Positions 59,584 to 64,000 of a stretch of 64,000 bases of DNA are shown piece after piece. Each line of letters begins with the position of its first letter. Within the stretch, counting starts at the first letter, position 1. The position numbers and the translations under genes were made by a program. Below the pieces are notes generated by a model, which had not been told where the DNA came from, did no database searches, and saw nothing but the letters and a program-made list of their open reading frames with translations. The DNA is from Blastococcus tunisiensis (GTDB taxonomy: Bacteria > Actinomycetota > Actinomycetes > Mycobacteriales > Geodermatophilaceae), in NCBI RefSeq assembly GCF_900112815.1, contig NZ_FOND01000006.1, positions 1 to 64,000 of the forward strand. Reading direction: 5' to 3'.

Positions 59584-60492
59584 TCACGCGCGCGCCGTCA
59601 GGTCCCGCCGCAGCTCGTCCATGGCCTGCGCGAGGCCCACCCGCGGCGTCCAGCCCCACCGGCGCGCGCGGTCGGCGAGCAGCTGCCCGGTCCAGGCCGG
59701 CTCGTCGGTCCACTCGGGTGCGACGCCGGGCGCGTCGGTCACCGTGCCCAGGTAGTCCCGCCAGGTGGCGGGCTCGCCGGCGACGACGACCGGGGTCGTG
59801 GCGCCGGCCACGGGACCGCGCTCCGGGTCGTCGGCGGTCGCGACGGCCCCCGTGGCCAGGTCCGCCAGGAAGGCGGCCAGGTCCTCGACGTGCACCCAGG
59901 CCCAGGTCATGGCCGGGTTCGCCCGCCGCTCACCGCTGCGGACCTCCCGCGGGCGCAGCGTGTTCCAGACCGACGTGTCCCCGGGGCCCAGGATCGCCGG
60001 CGGGCGGACCAGCACGGTCGTGAGCCCGCCGACCTGCGCCAGTGCCCGGTCGGCGGCGTTCTTGGTGTCGGGGTAGTCGCCACTGCCCTCGGGGAGGAGG
60101 GCGCCGTCCTCGGCCACGTCGCCGAGGCCGGGCGAGCGGTCGTAGACCCCGGCCGTGGACACGTGCACGAGCCGGGGGACGCCGGCGTCCCGGGCGATCC
60201 GCGCGAGGGCCGCCGTGCCCTCGACGCCCACCCGGTGCTGCACCTCCCGGGGCGACCCCATCGGGTGGATCGTCGTGACGACCGCGTCGGCGCCCCCGGT
60301 CACCTCGCGGGCGAGATCGGGATCGGCGAACTCGCCCACGTGCTCGGTGACCCCGTCGAGCGCGGGTGCGCTGCCGGCACGGCGGACCACGGCCCGCACC
60401 TGCGCGGACCGGTCGACGAGGGCGCGGCACACGGCGGTGCCCACCAGCCCGTTCGCACCGGTCACCACGACGACGGGAGAGGAAGCGACCAT
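59584..60492 (-). CDS. NAD-dependent epimerase/dehydratase family protein
   Basis: 302 residues. Rossmann start VVVVTGANGLVGTAVCRALV with GxxGxxG, HVSTAGVYDRSPGLGD and the Tyr-x-x-x-Lys catalytic pair in GDYPDTKNAADRALAQ, then VRPPAILGPGDTSVWNTLRP. An extended SDR acting on a nucleotide sugar or a small ketone. No cluster hints at the substrate. Confidence 0.85.
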   Translation of the reverse strand: MVASSPVVVVTGANGLVGTAVCRALVDRSAQVRAVVRRAGSAPALDGVTEHVGEFADPDLAREVTGGADAVVTTIHPMGSPREVQHRVGVEGTAALARIARDAGVPRLVHVSTAGVYDRSPGLGDVAEDGALLPEGSGDYPDTKNAADRALAQVGGLTTVLVRPPAILGPGDTSVWNTLRPREVRSGERRANPAMTWAWVHVEDLAAFLADLATGAVATADDPERGPVAGATTPVVVAGEPATWRDYLGTVTDAPGVAPEWTDEPAWTGQLLADRARRWGWTPRVGLAQAMDELRRDLTARA

Positions 60493-60532
60493 GCCGCCAC
60501 CCTGCCAGCGACCGGACGACGGCGCCCGGCGG

Positions 60533-62077
60533 TCAGGGGGCCACGTCCGCGGCGGTGTCGTCCTCGACGTCGACCCAGTCCAGCGTCCGCTCGACGGCCT
60601 TCCGCCATCCGGCGTGCCCCGCGGCGCGCTGGGCGTCGTCCCACTGCGGTTCCCACCGGCGGTCCTCGGCCCAGTTGTCCCGGAGCTCGTCGGTGTCCTT
60701 CCAGAACCCGCAGGCCAGGCCGGCGGCGTAGGCCGCGCCGAGCGCGGTGGTCTCGGCGACGACCGGCCGGCTGACCGGGACCCCCAGGATGTCGGCCTGC
60801 ATCTGCATGCACAGCTCGTTCGCGGTGACGCCGCCGTCCACCTTCAGGACGTCGAGGTGCACCCCGGAGTCGGACTCCATGGCCTCGGCGACGTCACGGC
60901 TCTGGTAGCAGATGGACTCGAGCGTGGCCCGGCAGATGTGCCCACGGGTGTTGAACCGGGACAGCCCGACGATCGCCCCGCGGGCGTCGGAGCGCCAGTA
61001 CGGCGCGAACAACCCGGAGAACGCCGGCACGAAGTAGACGCCACCGTTGTCGGGGACCTCGCGGGCCAGCACCTCGCTGTGCGCGGCGTCGCGGATGACG
61101 CCGAGCTGGTCGCGCAGCCACTGCACCGCCGACCCGGTGACGGCGATGGACCCCTCGAGCGCGTAGCGGACCGGCTCGTCGCCGAACCGGTAGCAGACGG
61201 TGGTGATCAGCCCGGCCTGCGAGCGGACCAGCTCGGTACCGGTGTTGAGCAGCAGGAAGTTGCCGGTCCCGTAGGTGTTCTTCGCCTCTCCCGGCTCGAA
61301 GCAGACCTGGCCGACCGTGGCCGCCTGCTGGTCGCCGAGGGCTGCGCTCAGGAGCACCTCACCGCCGAGCGGGCCGGCCGTGCGGCTGGTCCCGTAGCCC
61401 TGCGGGTCGGAGGAGGGCCGGATCTCGGGGAGCATCGCCCGGGGGACGCCGAAGAAGGAGAGCAGCTCGTCGTCCCAGCCGAGGGTCTCCAGGTCCATCA
61501 GCATGGTTCGCGAGGCGTTGGTGACGTCGGTGACGTGGACACCGCCGTCCGTGCCGCCGGTGAGGTTCCACAGCAGCCAGGTCTCCGTCGTCCCGAACAG
61601 CGCGTCCCCGCGCTCGGCGAGTTCCCGGACGCCGTCGACGTTCTCGAGGATCCACTGGATCTTGCCGCCGGCGAAGTACGTCGCCGGGGGCAGCCCGGCG
61701 CGGTGCCGGATGACCTCCCCCTTGCCCTCCCGCTCCAGCCGGGCGGCGATCCGGTCGGTCCGCGTGTCCTGCCAGACGATCGCGTTGTACAGGGGGCGGC
61801 CGGTGCGCCGGTCCCAGACGACCGTCGTCTCGCGCTGGTTGGTGATGCCCATCGCGGCGAGATCGGGGGCACTGATGCCCAGGCGGTTCATCGCGGTGCG
61901 GATGACGGTCTGGGTGCGTTCCCAGATCTCCACCGGATTGTGCTCCACCCAGCCGGCCTGCGGCATGAACTGCTCGTGCTCCAACTGGTAGCGGCCGACC
62001 TCCTGACCCCCGTGGTCGAACACCATGAAGCGGGTGCTGGTGGTGCCCTGGTCGACTGCGCCGATGAGGTCAGCCAT
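60533..62077 (-). CDS. glpK: Glycerol kinase
   Basis: 514 residues from an ATG 9 nt after [120 protein letters not shown] and [20 protein letters not shown] are all standard GlpK motifs. Phosphorylates glycerol with ATP. No glpF or glpD adjoins it. Confidence 0.95.
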   Translation of the reverse strand: MADLIGAVDQGTTSTRFMVFDHGGQEVGRYQLEHEQFMPQAGWVEHNPVEIWERTQTVIRTAMNRLGISAPDLAAMGITNQRETTVVWDRRTGRPLYNAIVWQDTRTDRIAARLEREGKGEVIRHRAGLPPATYFAGGKIQWILENVDGVRELAERGDALFGTTETWLLWNLTGGTDGGVHVTDVTNASRTMLMDLETLGWDDELLSFFGVPRAMLPEIRPSSDPQGYGTSRTAGPLGGEVLLSAALGDQQAATVGQVCFEPGEAKNTYGTGNFLLLNTGTELVRSQAGLITTVCYRFGDEPVRYALEGSIAVTGSAVQWLRDQLGVIRDAAHSEVLAREVPDNGGVYFVPAFSGLFAPYWRSDARGAIVGLSRFNTRGHICRATLESICYQSRDVAEAMESDSGVHLDVLKVDGGVTANELCMQMQADILGVPVSRPVVAETTALGAAYAAGLACGFWKDTDELRDNWAEDRRWEPQWDDAQRAAGHAGWRKAVERTLDWVDVEDDTAADVAP

Positions 62078-62159
62078 CGGTGGCACTCCTTCCGTAGGTC
62101 TGCGCCGCGACGTCCCGCCGCCCCGTGCACGTGGCCCGACCCGGCGGGCCTTACCCGGG

Positions 62160-62987
62160 TCAGCGGTCGATGTCGATGGCCTTGAACTCCTCGGTCCGGG
62201 ACCGGATGGCGACCTCCGTCGGCAGCCGCTCGATCGAGGAGGCCCCGAAGAAGCCGACCACGCCCTGCGTGCGCTGCAGGACGTAGGCGGCGTCCGCCGG
62301 CTCGGCGATGGGGCCGCCGTGGCAGAGGCACAGGATGTCCGGGTTGACCTCCCTGGCCGCGTCGGCCATCGCCTGGACCCGGGCGACGGACTCGTCGAGG
62401 GTCGGTGCGGTGGCGGCGCCGATCGAGCCCTTCGTCGTCAGGCCCAGGTGCGGGACGAGGATGTCGGCCCCCGCGTCCGCCATCTTCCGGGCCTGCTCCT
62501 CGTCGAACACGTAGGGCGCGGTGAGCAGGTCCTTCTCGTGCGCGAGGCGGATCATGTCGACCTCCAGGTCGAAGCCCATGCCGGTCTCCTCGAGGTTGGC
62601 CCGGAAGACGCCGTCGATGAGGCCCACGGTCGGGAAGTTCTGCACGCCGGTGAAGCCGAGCCGCCGGAGGTCGTCGAGGAACGGCCCCATCAGCCGGAAC
62701 GGGTCGGTGCCGTTGACCCCCGCCAGGACGGGGGTGTCCCGGACGATCGGCAGCACCTCGGCGGCCATGTCCACGACGATCGCGTTGGCGTCCCCGTAGG
62801 CGAGCAGCCCGGCCAGCGAGCCGCGCCCGGCCATCCGGAACCGCCCGGAGTTGTAGATGATCAGCAGGTCGATGCCGCCGGCCTCCGCAGACTTCGCCGA
62901 GATCCCGGTGCCCGCGCCGCCACCGATGATCGGCCGGCCCGCGGCGACCTGGGCGGCGAAGCGGGCGCGTGCCGTGTGTCGGTCCAT
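62160..62987 (-). CDS. PEP-hydrolase/TIM-barrel family protein
   Basis: 275 residues; ATG after [109 protein letters not shown] and [20 protein letters not shown] match the phosphoenolpyruvate-hydrolase-like TIM-barrel family. It usually neighbours a Tm-1-like UPF0261 gene, which is absent here; instead glpK follows it 82 nt downstream on the same strand. Activity unproven. Confidence 0.85.
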   Translation of the reverse strand: MDRHTARARFAAQVAAGRPIIGGGAGTGISAKSAEAGGIDLLIIYNSGRFRMAGRGSLAGLLAYGDANAIVVDMAAEVLPIVRDTPVLAGVNGTDPFRLMGPFLDDLRRLGFTGVQNFPTVGLIDGVFRANLEETGMGFDLEVDMIRLAHEKDLLTAPYVFDEEQARKMADAGADILVPHLGLTTKGSIGAATAPTLDESVARVQAMADAAREVNPDILCLCHGGPIAEPADAAYVLQRTQGVVGFFGASSIERLPTEVAIRSRTEEFKAIDIDR

Positions 62988-63147
62988 GTCAGCTCTCCTG
63001 GCGGTTGGCGGAGGGGGCTCCGGACGGGCCGGAGAGGCCCCGCCGGCGTCGGATGCGCTCGGGCTCGCGACGACCGAGTGTCGTACGACCCCCGGCGCGG
63101 CCGGCGCCGGGGGGTCGCCCGGCGTGGGTGCTCCGGCCGGCCGGGGA

Positions 63148-63624
63148 TCAGCCGTTGCCGGGTGCGGCGACGTCGAGGATCCAGGTGACCCCGAACCTGT
63201 CGGTCAGCATGCCGGAGGCCGGTGCCCACGGGGAGGGCCCGAACGGCTCGACCACCGTGGCGCCGACGGCGAGCTTCTCCCACAGCGCGCCCACCTCGTC
63301 GACGCTCTGCCCGCGGACGGACAGGAAGAACGGCTGCGCGGTCAGGGTGACGCCGTTCTCCCGGCGGGTGGTCGGCGCCGCGCCGGCCGCGACCGTGCCC
63401 GACGTCCGGGCCTGGCCGGGGACGTCGTAGGCCATGACGCCGAACCCGTCGGCGCCCACGACCTGGCCGAACACGACGTCGCCGGCGTCCGGCAGCTCCG
63501 GCGGCATCCCCACGTCGCCGTACGTGGCGATGACCGTCCGGCCCCCGAACACCGACGCGTTGTGCTCCAGCGCCTCCCGTGCCTGGCCGTGGAAGTTCAG
63601 GTGGGCGACCGTCTGCACCGTCAT
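63148..63624 (-). CDS. PhnB-like VOC-superfamily protein
   Basis: 158 residues from an [77 protein letters not shown] and [20 protein letters not shown] follow the PhnB/3-demethylubiquinone-like VOC pattern. Binding or catalytic role unknown. Divergent from the WYL regulator, a common pair. Confidence 0.82.
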   Translation of the reverse strand: MTVQTVAHLNFHGQAREALEHNASVFGGRTVIATYGDVGMPPELPDAGDVVFGQVVGADGFGVMAYDVPGQARTSGTVAAGAAPTTRRENGVTLTAQPFFLSVRGQSVDEVGALWEKLAVGATVVEPFGPSPWAPASGMLTDRFGVTWILDVAAPGNG

Positions 63625-63719
63625 GACTGCTCCTCGCTGTCGAGATCGCCGGACGTCCCGGCGCCAGGAGGAACAGTCGTCGCAGTTCAGGTCAGAGAAT
63701 GTCCGGTACTCCGGGAAGA

Positions 63720-64000
63720 ATGGCCGGCATGCCCAGGACGTCGGCACCGGTCGCCTCGCAACGGCTGCTGCGTCTGCTGTCCCTGCTCCAAGCCCGCCGT
63801 GACTGGCCGGGCCCGGTGCTCGGCGAGCGGCTTCAGGTCAGCGAGCGCACCCTCCGCCGCGACATCGACCGGCTGCGGGAGCTCGGGTACCCCATCAGCG
63901 CGGTCCGGGGGCCGGACGGCGGCTACCGGCTCGACGCGGGGAGCCACCTGCCGCCGCTGCTGTTCGACGACGAGCAGGCGGTGGCGCTGGCCGTCGCCCT
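63720..64000 (+). CDS. HTH/WYL-family (YafY-like) regulator, cut by window edge
   Basis: 93 codons to the window end. After an ATG (MAGMPRTSAPVASQRLLRLL), the HTH_11 domain reads SLLQARRDWPGPVLGERLQV-SERTLRRDIDRLRELGYPIS and AVRGPDGGYRLDAGSHLPPL, the start of a DeoR-type HTH plus WYL protein. A second ATG at 63729 is possible. Lies 95 nt from the divergent VOC gene, probably its target. Confidence 0.85.
   Translation, partial: MAGMPRTSAPVASQRLLRLLSLLQARRDWPGPVLGERLQVSERTLRRDIDRLRELGYPISAVRGPDGGYRLDAGSHLPPLLFDDEQAVALAVA

Overview
The window is one contig of very GC-rich actinobacterial DNA with strongly GC-biased third codon positions, many GTG starts and several leaderless-looking promoters. 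The gene set suggests Geodermatophilaceae (Blastococcus, Geodermatophilus or Modestobacter): a Tad pilus locus with a LysM-BTAD protein, a fused cytochrome oxidase subunit I-III, DUF4383 and DUF2252 proteins, ECF sigma factors and MMPL exporters. The family assignment is inference. No rRNA gene, complete tRNA gene or CRISPR array was seen.

Layout. 1-3,300: accessory DNA with a partial IS3 orfA, a 940-bp IS5/IS427-type element flanked by CTAG, and an Abi-type HEPN protein. 3,400-11,750 (minus strand): a Tad (Flp) pilus operon of LysM-BTAD protein, three TadE/G-like proteins, Flp pilin, TadC, TadB, CpaB, a secreted protein and a lipoprotein. The genes expected between CpaB and TadB (TadZ/CpaE and the TadA/CpaF ATPase) are missing, and both flanking genes are truncated at the junction. 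11,900-15,000: an XRE regulator and two tandem paralogous membrane proteins with a degenerate phosphatase-like domain.

15,000-23,400 is the most interesting block. An NhaP-type cation/proton antiporter diverges from a small secreted protein ending in an Arg-Gly-Pro-Pro motif, followed by a fused secDF, a KhtT/KhtU-type K+/H+ antiporter pair and a K+-channel-like protein. The small protein has the position and C-terminal signature of the ApdA/ApdP class of translation-arrest peptides, which adjust SecDF expression to export capacity. The secDF frame is broken by one extra G in a G6 run.

23,400-26,500: small mobile-element remnants (an excisionase-like gene and a tRNA 3'-end fragment) and two toxin-antitoxin pairs, one with a perfect 43-bp operator palindrome. 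26,900-31,100: an MMPL exporter divergent from a NarL-type two-component system across a 13-bp perfect dyad. 31,300-36,100: small unknown proteins, a DUF4383 protein, succinate-semialdehyde-type dehydrogenase and a MOSC protein. 36,100-42,400: an amide-use cluster (MFS, formamidase, AmiS/UreI channel, FmdB, AmiC-like sensor, MarR regulator, MetX-like hydrolase) with a clear sigma70 promoter and a candidate MarR box shared by both transcription units.

42,600-50,000: regulators, an isochorismatase-like hydrolase, an ECF sigma factor with a YCII protein, a LysE exporter and a DUF2252 protein. 50,000-54,600: an aa3 oxidase operon (CtaC, CtaD-E fusion, membrane protein, CtaG). 54,800-64,000: metabolic genes (esterase, LLM flavoprotein, M20 peptidase, Cys/Met PLP enzyme, epimerase, glycerol kinase, PEP-hydrolase-family TIM barrel, VOC protein, WYL regulator). 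Between the M20 and PLP genes a 151-bp foldback element has inserted exactly into the CTAG where the two convergent stop codons overlapped.

Four reading frames (IS5 transposase, tadG-like gene, Tad-locus secreted protein, secDF) look broken by single bases. Either the sequence has a few indel errors or these genes are decaying. Coordinates of starts are choices explained in each entry.
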